Source: Gordonia sp. 'Campus' (GTDB taxonomy: Bacteria > Actinomycetota > Actinomycetes > Mycobacteriales > Mycobacteriaceae). Taken from it: 64,000 nt of DNA. Each line of letters opens with the position of its first letter. The stretch's first letter is position 1. Under the pieces are notes generated by a model that did not search any database, had not been told where the DNA came from, and saw only the letters and a list, made by a program, of their open reading frames with translations. Shown here one piece after another: positions 12,805 through 22,640 of the stretch. The DNA is taken from the NCBI RefSeq assembly GCF_022206305.1, contig NZ_JAKOIW010000003.1, positions 1 through 64,000 of the forward strand, in the 5' to 3' direction. The position numbers were made by a program, and so were the translations under genes.

Positions 12805-14163
12805 GTGCAGCGACGAATCATGGGCATCGAGACCGAGTTCGGTGTCACGTGCACCTTCCACGGCCACCGCCGGCTGAGTCCGGACGAGGTCGCGCGCTAC
12901 CTCTTCCGCCGCGTCGTGTCGTGGGGGCGGTCGTCGAACGTCTTCTTGCAGAACGGCGCACGCCTCTATCTGGATGTGGGTTCGCACCCCGAATACGCGA
13001 CTGCCGAGTGCGACAGTCTCATCCAGCTCATCAACCACGACCGCGCGGGCGAACTGGTTCTCGAGGACCTGCTCGTCGACGCCGAGCAACGACTGGCCGA
13101 TGAGGGCATCGGCGGGGACATCTACCTGTTCAAGAACAACACCGACTCGGCAGGCAACTCCTACGGTTGCCACGAGAACTACCTCGTCGTGCGGGCGGGG
13201 GAGTTCTCGCGGATCTCGGACGTGCTGCTCCCGTTCCTCGTGACCCGGCAGCTCATCTGCGGTGCGGGCAAGGTCCTGCAGACACCCAAGGCGGCCACGT
13301 TCTGCCTCTCGCAGCGCGCCGAGCACATCTGGGAGGGCGTCTCGTCGGCGACCACCAGGTCCCGGCCGATCATCAACACCCGCGACGAGCCGCACGCCGA
13401 CGCCGAGAAGTACCGGCGCCTGCACGTCATCGTCGGCGACTCGAACATGTCCGAGATGACGACGATGCTCAAGGTCGGCTCCGCGGCACTGGTTCTCGAG
13501 ATGATCGAGGCGGGCGTCGCCTTCCGCGACTTCGCCCTCGACAACCCCATCCGCGCCATCCGTGAGGTCAGCCACGACCCCACTGGCCGGCGGCCCGTGC
13601 GTCTCGCCGGCGGTCGTCAGGCGTCGGCGCTCGACATCCAGCGCGAGTACCACGCGCGCGCCGTCGAGCATCTCACCAACCGTCGCCCGGACCCCGAGAT
13701 GGACATGGTCGTCGATCTGTGGGGTCGCATGCTCGACGCCGTCGAGAGCGACGACTTCGCCAAGGTCGACACCGAGATCGACTGGGTGATCAAACGGAAG
13801 CTGTTCCAGCGGTACCAGGACAGGTACTCGATGGAGCTCTCCGACCCGAAGATCGCGCAACTCGACCTCGCATTCCACGACATCAAGCGCGGCCGGGGCG
13901 TGTTCGACGTCCTCATGCGCAAGGGGCTCGTGGCGCGCGCCACCACCGACGAGGCGATCAAGACCGCGGTCGACGAGCCGCCGCAGACCACCCGGGCCAA
14001 GCTGCGCGGCGACTTCATCTCGGCGGCGCAGAAGGCCGGCCGCGACTTCACCGTCGACTGGGTGCACCTCAAGCTCAACGATCAGGCCCAGCGAACGGTC
14101 CTGTGCAAGGACCCGTTCCGCAGTGTCGACGAGCGCGTCGATCGCCTCATCGCGTCCATGTGA
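12805..14163 (+). CDS. pafA: Pup-protein ligase PafA
   Basis: 452 residues, the family's size. PafA uses ATP to join the C-terminal glutamate of deamidated Pup to lysines of target proteins. The N-terminal [16 protein letters not shown] holds the ligase glutamates; [20 protein letters not shown] and [19 protein letters not shown] are the nucleotide and metal-binding blocks shared with Dop. The sequence lacks the Dop-type insertion, which supports ligase rather than deamidase. The GTG start is set by the leaderless -10 box. Confidence 0.97.
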   Translation: MQRRIMGIETEFGVTCTFHGHRRLSPDEVARYLFRRVVSWGRSSNVFLQNGARLYLDVGSHPEYATAECDSLIQLINHDRAGELVLEDLLVDAEQRLADEGIGGDIYLFKNNTDSAGNSYGCHENYLVVRAGEFSRISDVLLPFLVTRQLICGAGKVLQTPKAATFCLSQRAEHIWEGVSSATTRSRPIINTRDEPHADAEKYRRLHVIVGDSNMSEMTTMLKVGSAALVLEMIEAGVAFRDFALDNPIRAIREVSHDPTGRRPVRLAGGRQASALDIQREYHARAVEHLTNRRPDPEMDMVVDLWGRMLDAVESDDFAKVDTEIDWVIKRKLFQRYQDRYSMELSDPKIAQLDLAFHDIKRGRGVFDVLMRKGLVARATTDEAIKTAVDEPPQTTRAKLRGDFISAAQKAGRDFTVDWVHLKLNDQAQRTVLCKDPFRSVDERVDRLIASM

Positions 14164-14219
14164 GATGGGGGACAGGCGTGGCGGCAGCGTGCCTCCGCAC
14201 GGCGCGATCCGCCACGTTC

Positions 14220-14225
14220 TAACCT
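14220..14225 (+). promoter_or_regulatory. -10 hexamer (TAACCT), leaderless promoter of pafB
   Basis: TAACCT ends 6 bases before the pafB GTG, giving pafBC a promoter separate from pafA. Confidence 0.6.
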
Positions 14226-14231
14226 GACCCG

Positions 14232-15239
14232 GTGGCAACTCCCAAAGTCGAGCGACTGCTCAACCTCGTGATCTGCTTGCTGTGGACGCGGGAGTACGTC
14301 ACCGCCGACTACATCCGACGCAACGTCGCCGGGTACTCGGACGGTGGGCACGCGGACAAGAAGCAGTCCGACGAGGCGTTCAACCGGATGTTCGAGCGGG
14401 ACAAGAACGAACTCCGTGATCTCGGTATCCCACTCGTGATCGGCCGGTCGCCCATGGTGGCCGGTGCCGAGGGGTACCGCATCGACCGCGACTCCTACGA
14501 GTTGCCGGAGATCTCGCTGGAATCCGACGAGGCCGCAGCCATCGCCATGGCAGCGGCGCTGTGGGACACCCCCGAGGTGTCGACGTTGTCCCAGACCGCG
14601 ATCCTCAAACTCCGCGCCGCGGGACTCGACGTGCGCTCGGAGGACGACCTCGGCATCACGTCCGGCGGGACGTCGCGCTCGCTCGGCCCCGAAGAGGTCA
14701 TCGCCGGCCTGCTCGGCGCGGTCCAGGCCAACCGCGCCGTGGAGTTCACCCACCGCGCGTCGGCGACCGCCGCACCGACCACGCGACGGGTCGAACCCTG
14801 GGGGGTCGTCTCACATCGCGGTCGCTGGTACGTCGTCGGCCATGATCGCGACCGGGACGCCACCAGGACCTTCCGTCTGTCCCGGATCTCGTCGGTCACC
14901 GCGGTCGGGGCAGCGGGAGCGGTCGTCGTGCCGCCGGGAACCGATCTCCAACGGATCGTCGCCACCGCCGTCGACTCGGCAGCGGGATCCGACGGGCGCA
15001 TGGCGCGCATCTGGGTCGCCGCCGACCGGGCGGTGGGACTGCGCCGCGCGGCGACGACCACCGAGCCCGGCGAATTCGACGGCGAGCCGGGGGATGTCCT
15101 GACCCTCGACATCCACTCGCTGACCACGGTCGCACGCATGGTTCTCGGGGTGGGTCGCGACGCGGTCGTCCTCGACCCGCCCGAACTACGTGAACTCGTC
15201 GTGGCGAGTCTGGACCGGCTGATCGGGGTGACCGTCTGA
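14232..15239 (+). CDS. pafB: PafB, WYL-domain transcriptional activator subunit
   Basis: 335 residues: an N-terminal winged helix-turn-helix (about 1-80), a WYL domain in the middle (about 155-230, with VVSHRGRWYVVGHDRD) and a C-terminal WCX-type domain. With PafC it forms the activator of the LexA-independent DNA-damage response in mycobacteria. Despite the name, it is not required for pupylation. The start is a GTG with a leaderless -10 box; the stop overlaps the pafC start (TGATG). Confidence 0.93.
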   Translation: MATPKVERLLNLVICLLWTREYVTADYIRRNVAGYSDGGHADKKQSDEAFNRMFERDKNELRDLGIPLVIGRSPMVAGAEGYRIDRDSYELPEISLESDEAAAIAMAAALWDTPEVSTLSQTAILKLRAAGLDVRSEDDLGITSGGTSRSLGPEEVIAGLLGAVQANRAVEFTHRASATAAPTTRRVEPWGVVSHRGRWYVVGHDRDRDATRTFRLSRISSVTAVGAAGAVVVPPGTDLQRIVATAVDSAAGSDGRMARIWVAADRAVGLRRAATTTEPGEFDGEPGDVLTLDIHSLTTVARMVLGVGRDAVVLDPPELRELVVASLDRLIGVTV

Positions 15240-16210
15240 TGGGTGCGGCACAACCGTCACGTCTCAATCGCCTCCTCGCGATGGTCCCGTACTTCCAGGC
15301 CCGTCGCGGCATCTCGATCGTCCAGGCGGCGGCCGAGCTGGGTGTCACGCAGGCGCAGCTCACCAAGGACCTCGAGTTGTTGTTCGTGTGCGGTCTACCC
15401 GGCTACTACCCGGACGACCTCATCGAACTCGAGTTCAGCGAGGGCTACGTCACGGTGGGCTTCACCGCCGGGATGGACCGGCCCCTGCGTCTGACGACGG
15501 TCGAGGCCAGCACCCTGCTCGTCGCGCTGCGCGCGCTCGTGGAGACACCCGGTGTGGTGGATGTCGCCGCCGCGCGTCGGGCGATCGCGAAGATCGAGGA
15601 AGCGGTCGGGGCCACGGTGCCGGGGGTGGCCGCTGCGTCGGACACCGCTGCCTCGTCGGCGGGGGAGAACCCCACGTACACGACCATCCGCGAGGCCACG
15701 AGACGGGCGCGGGCCCTGCGCCTGCGCTACTACTCAGCCGGTCGAGACAGCATCACCGACCGTGTGGTCGATCCGATCCGGCTGCAGGTCATGGACCAGC
15801 ACACCTATCTCGAGGCCTGGTGCCGGATGGCCGAGGGCGTCCGGCTGTTCCGGTTCGACCGGGTGGACTCCGCGACCACGCTCGACGAGCCGAGCCGCCC
15901 ACCGGCCGACGCGGGGGCCTCCAACCAGTCCGTCCTCGTCGCCGAGGACCCGGACCTGCCCGCCGCCGACATCGAGATCGACCCGGATCACCTGTGGGTT
16001 CTCGACTACTACCCGCTCGAACCGACCGAGCCGGTGGAGCACCGCCCCGACCCGGACCTACCTGTGCGGGCACGCCTCGTCTACGGATCGCCGGAATGGC
16101 TGACCCGGTTCCTGCTCGGGTTCGGCGGAGCGGTGCGCGTGCTCGACGCGCCGGCCATCAGCTCCGCGGTTGCCGAGTCCGCCGGCGCCGCGAGAGGGCG
16201 CTACCGGTGA
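15239..16210 (+). CDS. pafC: PafC, WYL-domain transcriptional activator subunit
   Basis: 323 residues with the same plan as PafB: winged helix N-terminus (about 5-75), WYL domain in the middle (about 150-215, with VMDQHTYLEAWCRMAEGVRLF) and a C-terminal WCX region. It is the partner of PafB, and the TGATG overlap implies co-translation. The linker around residues 125-145 is Ala/Ser-rich. Confidence 0.93.
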   Translation: MGAAQPSRLNRLLAMVPYFQARRGISIVQAAAELGVTQAQLTKDLELLFVCGLPGYYPDDLIELEFSEGYVTVGFTAGMDRPLRLTTVEASTLLVALRALVETPGVVDVAAARRAIAKIEEAVGATVPGVAAASDTAASSAGENPTYTTIREATRRARALRLRYYSAGRDSITDRVVDPIRLQVMDQHTYLEAWCRMAEGVRLFRFDRVDSATTLDEPSRPPADAGASNQSVLVAEDPDLPAADIEIDPDHLWVLDYYPLEPTEPVEHRPDPDLPVRARLVYGSPEWLTRFLLGFGGAVRVLDAPAISSAVAESAGAARGRYR

Positions 16211-16245
16211 GCCCGCCGCGCACCACCGTCGACGCCGATGTCGGG

Positions 16246-16251
16246 TAGCAT
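16246..16251 (+). promoter_or_regulatory. -10 hexamer (TAGCAT) for tatA-tatC-helY
   Basis: TAGCAT lies 35 bases before the tatA ATG, leaving a short leader with a GAAGGG ribosome site. This separates the Tat operon from pafC. Confidence 0.45.
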
Positions 16252-16286
16252 TGACCACGGTCTGATCCGATCTGAAGGGTTATCTC

Positions 16287-16550
16287 ATGGGCTTCACGTC
16301 ATGGTGGCACTGGGCGATCGTCATCGTCGTGCTGCTGATCCTGTTCGGCTCGAAGAAGCTGCCGGACGCTGCCCGAGGTCTGGGACAGTCGCTACGCATC
16401 TTCAAGAGCGAGGTCAAGGAGATGCAGAAGGACGACGCCGCCGACACCAATGCGGCCGCGCCGACGGATCCGTCGCAGCGCGAGCTCCCCGCCGGTGACA
16501 ACACCCAGCCGGCCGCTCAGCCGAACGCCGACGTCAAGAAGTCGGCTTAG
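16287..16550 (+). CDS. tatA: twin-arginine translocase subunit TatA
   Basis: 87 residues. One N-terminal membrane helix (about 8-21, [14 protein letters not shown]), the FGSKKLPD hinge, an amphipathic helix to about 50, and a polar disordered tail. TatA oligomers form the path through which folded twin-arginine proteins cross the membrane. The next gene is tatC; no tatB is in the window. Confidence 0.96.
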   Translation: MGFTSWWHWAIVIVVLLILFGSKKLPDAARGLGQSLRIFKSEVKEMQKDDAADTNAAAPTDPSQRELPAGDNTQPAAQPNADVKKSA

Positions 16551-16570
16551 GGGCGCGTCGGAGAATCCGA

Positions 16571-17557
16571 GTGCGCATTCCGATTCCCCCTCGACTCGAT
16601 CCGCGGCTCCGTAAACGCAAACTCAACCCCGACGGCACGATGTCGTTGGTCGAGCATCTGTACGAGCTGCGCACGCGGATGGTCATTTCGATGCTGGCCA
16701 TCGTCGTCACGACCATTTTCGGTTTCGTCTGGTACAGCCATGGGTTCCTGGGTCTTCCGTCTCTCGGCGACATGCTGCGGGGCCCGTACTGTGACCTGCC
16801 CTCCTCTGCTCGGGCCACGCTGACCGCAGACGATTCCTGCCGCCTGCTCGCGACCGGGCCGTTCGACCAGTTCATGCTGCGGCTCAAGGTCGCGCTCACC
16901 GCGGGCATCGTGATGGCGTGCCCGGTGTGGATCTATCAGATCTGGCAGTTCATTACCCCCGGTCTCCACGACAACGAGCGCCGCAACGGGATCGCGTTCG
17001 TGGCCATGGCGACGGTCCTCTTCGTCTCCGGCGCCGTGCTGGCCTACCTGGTCGTCGCGAAGGCTTTCGACTTCCTGTTGACCGTGGGCAACGAAGTCCA
17101 GGTCACGGCTCTCGCCGGCGACCAGTACTTCGGGTTCATGCTGAACGTCCTGGTGATATTCGGGGTGAGTTTCGAACTCCCGCTGCTGATCATCGCGCTC
17201 AATGTCGTCGGGGTCCTCACCTACGCGCGACTCAAGAGCTGGCGTCGCGGCCTCATCTTCACGGTGTTCGTCTTCGCGGCCATCGTCACCCCTGGCCAGG
17301 ATCCGTTCACGATGCTGGCGCTCGCCGGCGCACTGACCGTGCTTCTCGAGTTCTCGATCCAATTCGCGCGCATCTACGACAAGCGTCGTGCTCGCAAGAC
17401 GACGAGCTGGGAAGGCCTCTCCGACGACGAGGCGAGCCCGCTGCCGCCCACCCGCCCGATCACTCCGGCCTCACCGATCAAGGCCCCGGCGAACGGTGTC
17501 GCGACCACCACCCGCACCTCGACGCGGGCGCGCGAGACCTTCGACGACGTCCTGTGA
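16571..17557 (+). CDS. tatC: twin-arginine translocase subunit TatC
   Basis: 328 residues with six predicted membrane helices. The N-terminal [14 protein letters not shown] is the signature of TatC, the receptor for twin-arginine signal peptides. The helix-3 region [20 protein letters not shown] is also conserved. A proline/threonine-rich cytoplasmic tail of about 50 residues follows the last helix. The GTG start is 20 bases after the tatA stop. The stop overlaps the helicase start (GTGA). Confidence 0.96.
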   Translation: MRIPIPPRLDPRLRKRKLNPDGTMSLVEHLYELRTRMVISMLAIVVTTIFGFVWYSHGFLGLPSLGDMLRGPYCDLPSSARATLTADDSCRLLATGPFDQFMLRLKVALTAGIVMACPVWIYQIWQFITPGLHDNERRNGIAFVAMATVLFVSGAVLAYLVVAKAFDFLLTVGNEVQVTALAGDQYFGFMLNVLVIFGVSFELPLLIIALNVVGVLTYARLKSWRRGLIFTVFVFAAIVTPGQDPFTMLALAGALTVLLEFSIQFARIYDKRRARKTTSWEGLSDDEASPLPPTRPITPASPIKAPANGVATTTRTSTRARETFDDVL

Positions 17558-20400
17558 GCCAACTCGACTCGTTCGCGGCACGGCTCACGTTCCGGCTCGA
17601 CGACTTCCAGCGAAGTGCCTGCGAGGCCCTCGAGGGCGGTCACGGCGTTCTCGTGTGTGCCCCGACCGGGGCGGGCAAGACCATCGTCGGCGAGTTCGCC
17701 GTACACCTGGCTCTCGCCGGCGGCACTAAATGCTTCTACACGACACCGATCAAGGCGCTGAGCAACCAGAAATACGCAGACCTCGTGGCTGTCTACGGTC
17801 ACGAGTCGGTCGGGCTGCTCACCGGCGACAGCTCGATCAATCCCGACGCCCCCGTCGTGGTGATGACCACCGAGGTCGTCCGCAACATGATCTACGCCGA
17901 GTCACGCGCGCTGGACGGACTCTCACACGTCGTCATGGACGAGGTGCACTTCCTGGCCGATCGCTTCCGCGGCGCGGTGTGGGAAGAGGTCATCCTGCAC
18001 CTCGAACCGTCCGTCCGGGTCGTCAGCCTCTCGGCGACGGTGAGCAATGCCGAGGAGTTCGGCGACTGGATCCAGACCGTCCGCGGGGACACCTCGGTGA
18101 TCGTCGACGAGCACCGTCCGGTGCCGCTCTCCCAGCACATGCTCGTGGGCCAGCGTCTCTTCGATCTCTTCGACCCGGCCGACACCGCTCCCGCGCGCAA
18201 GGCGGGCGCCCGACCCCGGGTCAATCCCGAGCTGAAGCGGCAGATCAGGCACCGGATCCTCGTCGCCGACGACGAGCGGGAGGCCGGCCGAGGCCGCGGA
18301 CGCGGTGGTGGGCCGCGGCGCCGTGACGGTCGCGGACCCCAGCTGTCGCGACCGAACCTCGTCACCAGGCTCGACCGCGAGGGTCTGCTCCCGGGTATCG
18401 GATTCATCTTCTCCCGCGCCGGGTGCGACGCCGCCCTCGCACAGTGTCTCCGCTCGGGCATCTCGCTGCTCACTCCCGCCGAGGTCGCCCAGGTCGACGA
18501 GGTCGTCGACCGCCACCTCACCGAACTCTCACCCTCGGACCTCGACATCCTGGGTGTGCACGAATGGCGCGAGGGTCTGCGACGCGGACTGGCGTCGCAC
18601 CACGCGGGGATGCTGCCGACCTTCCGGCACACCGTCGAGGAGTTGTTCGTCCGTGGTCTGGTGCGGATGGTGTTCGCCACCGAGACGCTCGCGCTGGGCA
18701 TCAACATGCCGGCCCGCTCGGTGGTGCTCGAACGACTCGTCAAGTACAACGGCGAGTCACACGTGGACCTCACCCCGGGGGAGTTCACCCAGCTGACCGG
18801 TCGCGCGGGCCGCCGCGGAATCGACGTCGAGGGTCACGCCGTCGTCGTCTGGACGCCCGAGGTCGTGCCCGAGGAGGTCGCCGGTCTCGCCGGGGCGCGT
18901 ACGTTCCCGCTGCGCAGTTCGTTCTCGCCGGAGTACAACATGGCGGTCAACCTGCTCGGTCGTCTCGGTCTCGACGGTGCACGTGAGTTGCTGCACCGCT
19001 CGTTCGCTCAGTTCCAGGCGGACCGGTCGGTGGTCGGGCAGGCGCGCAAACTCCACGAGTCCCAACGAGCTCTGCGCAAACTCGACGGTGAGCTGGCGCG
19101 GGCGGCAGCGGCGCGCGGCCTCGAACCCGGCGGCACCCACTCCGACGCCACCGACTCCGACACCACACCGGGCGCACTCGACGGCACCGTCGACGACGGC
19201 GCGTATGCCGGGTTCCTCGGCTACATCACATTGCGTGAGGACATCCGCCGGCGCGAACGAGACCTCAAGTTCCGCAAGCGCGTCGACACCCACGACGCGA
19301 TCACGGCCGACCTCGCCGCCCTCAAACGAGGCCACGTCATCGGAGTGCCCGTCGGGCGTCACCGTGGTCTGGCCGTCATCATCGAACCGGCGACCCAGGC
19401 CCAGGATCCGAAGCCGCTCGTGCTGACCGAGGATGCCTGGTGTGGCCGCGTCGGCACGCGGGACTTCGTCAACCCGCCCGAGGTGCTGGGCAACATGCGC
19501 CTGCCGAAGAACGCCGACCGTCGTACCGGCCGGGGTCGCCGCGACCTGGCCTCGGCACTACGGTCGACGGGCATCGAGATGCCCCGCGGGCGGCAGAAGA
19601 AGCGCTCCGACGCCGCTGATGACGGAGAACTCGCACAGCTCCGCCGGACACTCCGGTCCCATCCAGCCCATCAGCTGCCCAACGGCGACGACCTCTTCCG
19701 GCTCGCCGAACGCCGCAACCGGTTGCTTCGCGACATCGTGAACGCCGAGCGGAGCATCGGCGAGCGGACCTCCACCCTCGGCGTCACGTTCGACCACATC
19801 GTCGGCGTCCTCAGCGAACTGGGCTATCTCGAGCGGGCGGCCGAAGCAGCGCAATCGACCGGCCACACCATGCTCGTGACGGAGTCGGGCAAGTTGCTCG
19901 GCCGCATCTACAGCGAGAGCGACCTGGTGGTGACGGAGTGCATCCGCGCCGGGGTGTGGGACGACCTCTCGCCCGCCGATCTCGCCGCGGTGGTCGCCGC
20001 CCTCGTCTACGAGAGCCGGCGCGACAGCTACAGCGGCGTCGACGTGCTCCCCGGGAACAGTTCGATGCGCACGGCGATGGCCGCAACCGTCGAGATCTGG
20101 TCCCGCGTCACCGCCGTGGAGTCCCGCCACCGGGTCAGCACGACCCGTGAACCGGACACGGGATTCTCCGTCGCCGTCGCGACCTGGGCGTCCGGGCGCA
20201 CCCTCGGTGAGGCGCTGTTACTCGCCGGCGAGCGGGGGCAACTGCTGTCGCCGGGCGACTTCGTGCGGTGGAACAGGCAGGTCGTCGACCTCCTCGAGCA
20301 GATTCGACTCGGAGTCGGCACCGACACCCGCCTCGGCGCGACGGCGCGTGCGGCTGTGAAGGCGATCCGGCGCGGGGTCGTCGCCGCCGAGCTGGGCTGA
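17554..20400 (+). CDS. helY: HelY-like Ski2-type DEAD/DEAH helicase
   Basis: 948 residues. Superfamily 2 helicase motifs in order: Walker A APTGAGKT near 36, DEVH near 130, SATVSN near 155, and [10 protein letters not shown] near 415. The C-terminal half resembles the Ski2/Mtr4 group (rRNA-processing arch and DSHCT-like end), suggesting RNA handling, although the M. tuberculosis gene is simply called a probable ATP-dependent helicase. An insertion of Arg/Gly repeats near 245-265 ([17 protein letters not shown]) is basic and may bind nucleic acid. The start is the GTG overlapping the tatC stop. Same neighbour order as Rv2094c-Rv2092c. Confidence 0.93.
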   Translation: MSQLDSFAARLTFRLDDFQRSACEALEGGHGVLVCAPTGAGKTIVGEFAVHLALAGGTKCFYTTPIKALSNQKYADLVAVYGHESVGLLTGDSSINPDAPVVVMTTEVVRNMIYAESRALDGLSHVVMDEVHFLADRFRGAVWEEVILHLEPSVRVVSLSATVSNAEEFGDWIQTVRGDTSVIVDEHRPVPLSQHMLVGQRLFDLFDPADTAPARKAGARPRVNPELKRQIRHRILVADDEREAGRGRGRGGGPRRRDGRGPQLSRPNLVTRLDREGLLPGIGFIFSRAGCDAALAQCLRSGISLLTPAEVAQVDEVVDRHLTELSPSDLDILGVHEWREGLRRGLASHHAGMLPTFRHTVEELFVRGLVRMVFATETLALGINMPARSVVLERLVKYNGESHVDLTPGEFTQLTGRAGRRGIDVEGHAVVVWTPEVVPEEVAGLAGARTFPLRSSFSPEYNMAVNLLGRLGLDGARELLHRSFAQFQADRSVVGQARKLHESQRALRKLDGELARAAAARGLEPGGTHSDATDSDTTPGALDGTVDDGAYAGFLGYITLREDIRRRERDLKFRKRVDTHDAITADLAALKRGHVIGVPVGRHRGLAVIIEPATQAQDPKPLVLTEDAWCGRVGTRDFVNPPEVLGNMRLPKNADRRTGRGRRDLASALRSTGIEMPRGRQKKRSDAADDGELAQLRRTLRSHPAHQLPNGDDLFRLAERRNRLLRDIVNAERSIGERTSTLGVTFDHIVGVLSELGYLERAAEAAQSTGHTMLVTESGKLLGRIYSESDLVVTECIRAGVWDDLSPADLAAVVAALVYESRRDSYSGVDVLPGNSSMRTAMAATVEIWSRVTAVESRHRVSTTREPDTGFSVAVATWASGRTLGEALLLAGERGQLLSPGDFVRWNRQVVDLLEQIRLGVGTDTRLGATARAAVKAIRRGVVAAELG

Positions 20401-20401
20401 A

Positions 20402-20417
20402 AGCCCCGCACGGGGCT
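20402..20417 (+). terminator. hairpin after helY
   Basis: A perfect 7-bp inverted repeat (AGCCCCG / CGGGGCT) immediately follows the helicase stop and closes the tat-helY operon. Confidence 0.65.
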
Positions 20418-20611
20418 GTTCGCATCGCCCGCGCGATGTCGGTTCACCGGACGACGCCCCCGCGGGCCACGTGCGATGTTGCCTGAGACTCGCAGGCCCC
20501 TGGGGTAACGTTCATCCCGCATCCGGTGTCGGCGTGACTCGACTCCGACGCTGCCGCGACGTCAGTTCGCCGACACCCGCTCTTGGGTGGACGGCCGAGT
20601 GGGAGGGACTC

Positions 20612-21565
20612 ATGAGCAACCCGTACAACCCCGATCCGTCCCAACCCAATCCGTCGCACCAACCCGCCGGTGATCAGTCCGGTACCGATGGCAAGACCGA
20701 GATCGTGAACCTGCCGGGCGGGGCGCCCGGTTCTGATCCGGCCCAAGCAGACCCGTCGCGAGTGGACCCGGCCCAGGCGGATCCGACGAGAATGGCGCCC
20801 AATCCGGGAACCGGTCAGCCCCAACAAGGTTCGTATCAGGCGGATCAGTATCAGGCGAACCCGTATCAGCAGAATCCCTATCAGCAGCCGGGGCCGCAGC
20901 AGCAGAATCCGTACCAGCAGCCCGGTGTCCAGTCCCCGGGTCAGCCCGCGCAGTCGCAGCCGACCCAGGTCGGTTACCCCGGAGCCCAACCCGGTCAGTA
21001 CGGACAGCCCGGTCAGTACGGGCAACCCGGCGGACAGCAGGGCTACCCGGCCGCGCCCGGTTACGGTGCACCCGGTCAGCAGGCGCCCGGCCAGCCCGGC
21101 GCCGGTCAGTACAGTGCCGGTCAGTACGGCGCCGGTCAGTACGGCGCACCGAATCAACCGGCACAGAATCAGTACGGCCAGAACCCCTATGGCGGCTCGC
21201 CGATGGGCGGCGACCAGTTCAGCGGGATGGCGACCGGCAAGTCCAACAAGACGGCGCGGACCTTGATGTTCGCCGGTGGCGGCGCACTGATCCTGATCGC
21301 CGCGATCATTCTGATCACGGCGTTCCTCTTCCCCGGCTGGGCCCCCAAGAACCTCGACCAGCAGGCCGCCCAGGACGGCGTCCAGAAAATCCTGAGCGAG
21401 GACTACCAGGCCAGTGACGTCAGCAACGTGAAGTGCCCCTCCGGCCAGCGGGTCGAGACCGGGGCCTCGTTCACCTGCTCGGTGACGGTCGGCGGCCAGG
21501 ACCAGCAGGTGAAGGTGACCTTCATCGACGACGACGGGCGCTACGAGGTCTCCCGACCGAGCTGA
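20612..21565 (+). CDS. DUF4333 membrane protein with Gln/Pro/Tyr-rich N-terminus
   Basis: 317 residues. The first 205 are low-complexity: NPYQQ, GQYGQPGQYG and AGQYGA repeats that look like a disordered cytoplasmic tail. One membrane helix follows (about 218-238, LMFAGGGALILIAAIILITAFLF), then an outside domain of about 75 residues with two cysteines (VKCPSG and FTCSVTV) typical of DUF4333. The function is unknown; the homologue Rv2091c occupies the same place. The ATG at 20612 has a GGGAGG ribosome site; upstream in-frame sequence was rejected as non-coding. Confidence 0.85.
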   Translation: MSNPYNPDPSQPNPSHQPAGDQSGTDGKTEIVNLPGGAPGSDPAQADPSRVDPAQADPTRMAPNPGTGQPQQGSYQADQYQANPYQQNPYQQPGPQQQNPYQQPGVQSPGQPAQSQPTQVGYPGAQPGQYGQPGQYGQPGGQQGYPAAPGYGAPGQQAPGQPGAGQYSAGQYGAGQYGAPNQPAQNQYGQNPYGGSPMGGDQFSGMATGKSNKTARTLMFAGGGALILIAAIILITAFLFPGWAPKNLDQQAAQDGVQKILSEDYQASDVSNVKCPSGQRVETGASFTCSVTVGGQDQQVKVTFIDDDGRYEVSRPS

Positions 21566-21598
21566 GTGCTCAGCCGGCCTGCCGCCAGTACAGGGTCC

Positions 21599-22570
21599 TC
21601 AGCCGGCCTGCGGCCAGGACAGGGCCTTCGCGAGGCGACCCACCGATGCGCCGATGCCGAGTTCCTCGACGAGCTCGGCGAGTGCTGCCGGGTCCGCGGG
21701 CGCCGGCGGGAGTGTGTCGGGGCCGCTGTCGATGGTCTCGGCATCAGTGCGCACCGACACCACGGTCCGGGCCGCCTGCAGATAGTCGGCTGACGCCAGC
21801 AACGCCTTGCGGCTACGGGTCGGGACGTTCGACGACGGGTCCGCGGCGGCTGCCTCGAGCGCGTCGAGACTTCCGAATTCGGTGATGAGTTTGGCGGCGG
21901 TCTTCTCGCCGATACCGGCGACACCGGGTAATCCGTCGGACGGGTCGCCGCGCAACATCGACATCTCCGCGTAGCCGATGCCGGCGCGTTCGGCGGGCAC
22001 CCCGTACTTCTCGGCCACCTCGCGGGGGCCCATCATCTCCGCTTTCGCCAGCCCGCGGCCGACGTAGAGGACGCGCACCGAGACCGGGTCGTCGGCGACC
22101 ACCTGGAGAAGGTCGCGATCGCCGCTCACCACGATCACCGGGTCGTCGGCCTCGTCGTAGGCGAGCGTGCCGATGACGTCATCGGCCTCGCAGCCCACCG
22201 CGCCGGAGGTGGCGATCCCCGCGGCGGCCAGGACCGCCATGATCATGTCGACCTGCGGGGTGAGTGTGTCGGGCACCTCCTCGACGTCGATGGGATCACC
22301 GTCGGCCCCCGTGCCGCCGGCCGGCACCGCCACGCGATGGCCCTTGTACGACGGGATCAGATCGGTCCGGAACGCCGGCCGCCAATCCAGATCGAGGCAC
22401 ACCACCAGCCGCGTCGGACGTTCGCGCTGCACCAGGTTCGCGATGGTGTCGACGAACCCGCGGACCGCGTTCACCGGACGTCCGTCGGGGCTTGTCATCT
22501 TCTCCGGCAACGCGAAGAACGACCGGAACCACAGGCTCGCACCGTCGAGCAGCATCAACGAATCCGTCAC
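21599..22570 (-). CDS. 5'-3' exonuclease (PolA N-domain / FEN-like)
   Basis: 323 residues. A stand-alone 5' nuclease like Rv2090: N-terminal [18 protein letters not shown], acidic metal-binding clusters ([34 protein letters not shown]) and a helix-hairpin-helix ([16 protein letters not shown]). These enzymes remove RNA primers or flaps. The GTG at 22570 is preferred because it matches the homologue's start and lies 6 bases after a CAGAGT box; a GTG at 22576 is also possible. The last 29 bases of the gene belong to a tandem duplication that continues past the stop. Confidence 0.9.
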   Translation of the reverse strand: MTDSLMLLDGASLWFRSFFALPEKMTSPDGRPVNAVRGFVDTIANLVQRERPTRLVVCLDLDWRPAFRTDLIPSYKGHRVAVPAGGTGADGDPIDVEEVPDTLTPQVDMIMAVLAAAGIATSGAVGCEADDVIGTLAYDEADDPVIVVSGDRDLLQVVADDPVSVRVLYVGRGLAKAEMMGPREVAEKYGVPAERAGIGYAEMSMLRGDPSDGLPGVAGIGEKTAAKLITEFGSLDALEAAAADPSSNVPTRSRKALLASADYLQAARTVVSVRTDAETIDSGPDTLPPAPADPAALAELVEELGIGASVGRLAKALSWPQAG

Positions 22571-22576
22571 CCCCAC

Positions 22577-22582
22577 ACTCTG
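22577..22582 (-). promoter_or_regulatory. -10-like hexamer (CAGAGT) for the exonuclease
   Basis: CAGAGT departs from TANNNT in its first base but has the right spacing (6 bases) to the GTG at 22570. Confidence 0.35.
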
Positions 22583-22627
22583 TCACCCCGACCGGTCAGG
22601 CGTCAGCACCACGTCCACGCTCGCCGG

Positions 22628-22633
22628 TAGTGT
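22628..22633 (+). promoter_or_regulatory. -10 hexamer (TAGTGT), leaderless promoter of pepE
   Basis: TAGTGT ends 7 bases before the ATG at 22641. Confidence 0.55.
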
Positions 22634-22640
22634 TCGTCGC

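Noticed and set aside
12232..14238. A 668-codon minus-strand frame across pafA
   Set aside because: It is antisense to prcA and pafA, whose protein families are certain.
16918..17553. A 212-residue N-terminal extension of the helicase
   Set aside because: It overlaps tatC in another frame and has no domain; the GTG at 17554 is coupled to the tatC stop.
22167..22640. A 158-residue N-terminal extension of pepE
   Set aside because: It would overlap the divergent exonuclease gene, and the leaderless promoter at 22628-22633 points to the ATG at 22641.
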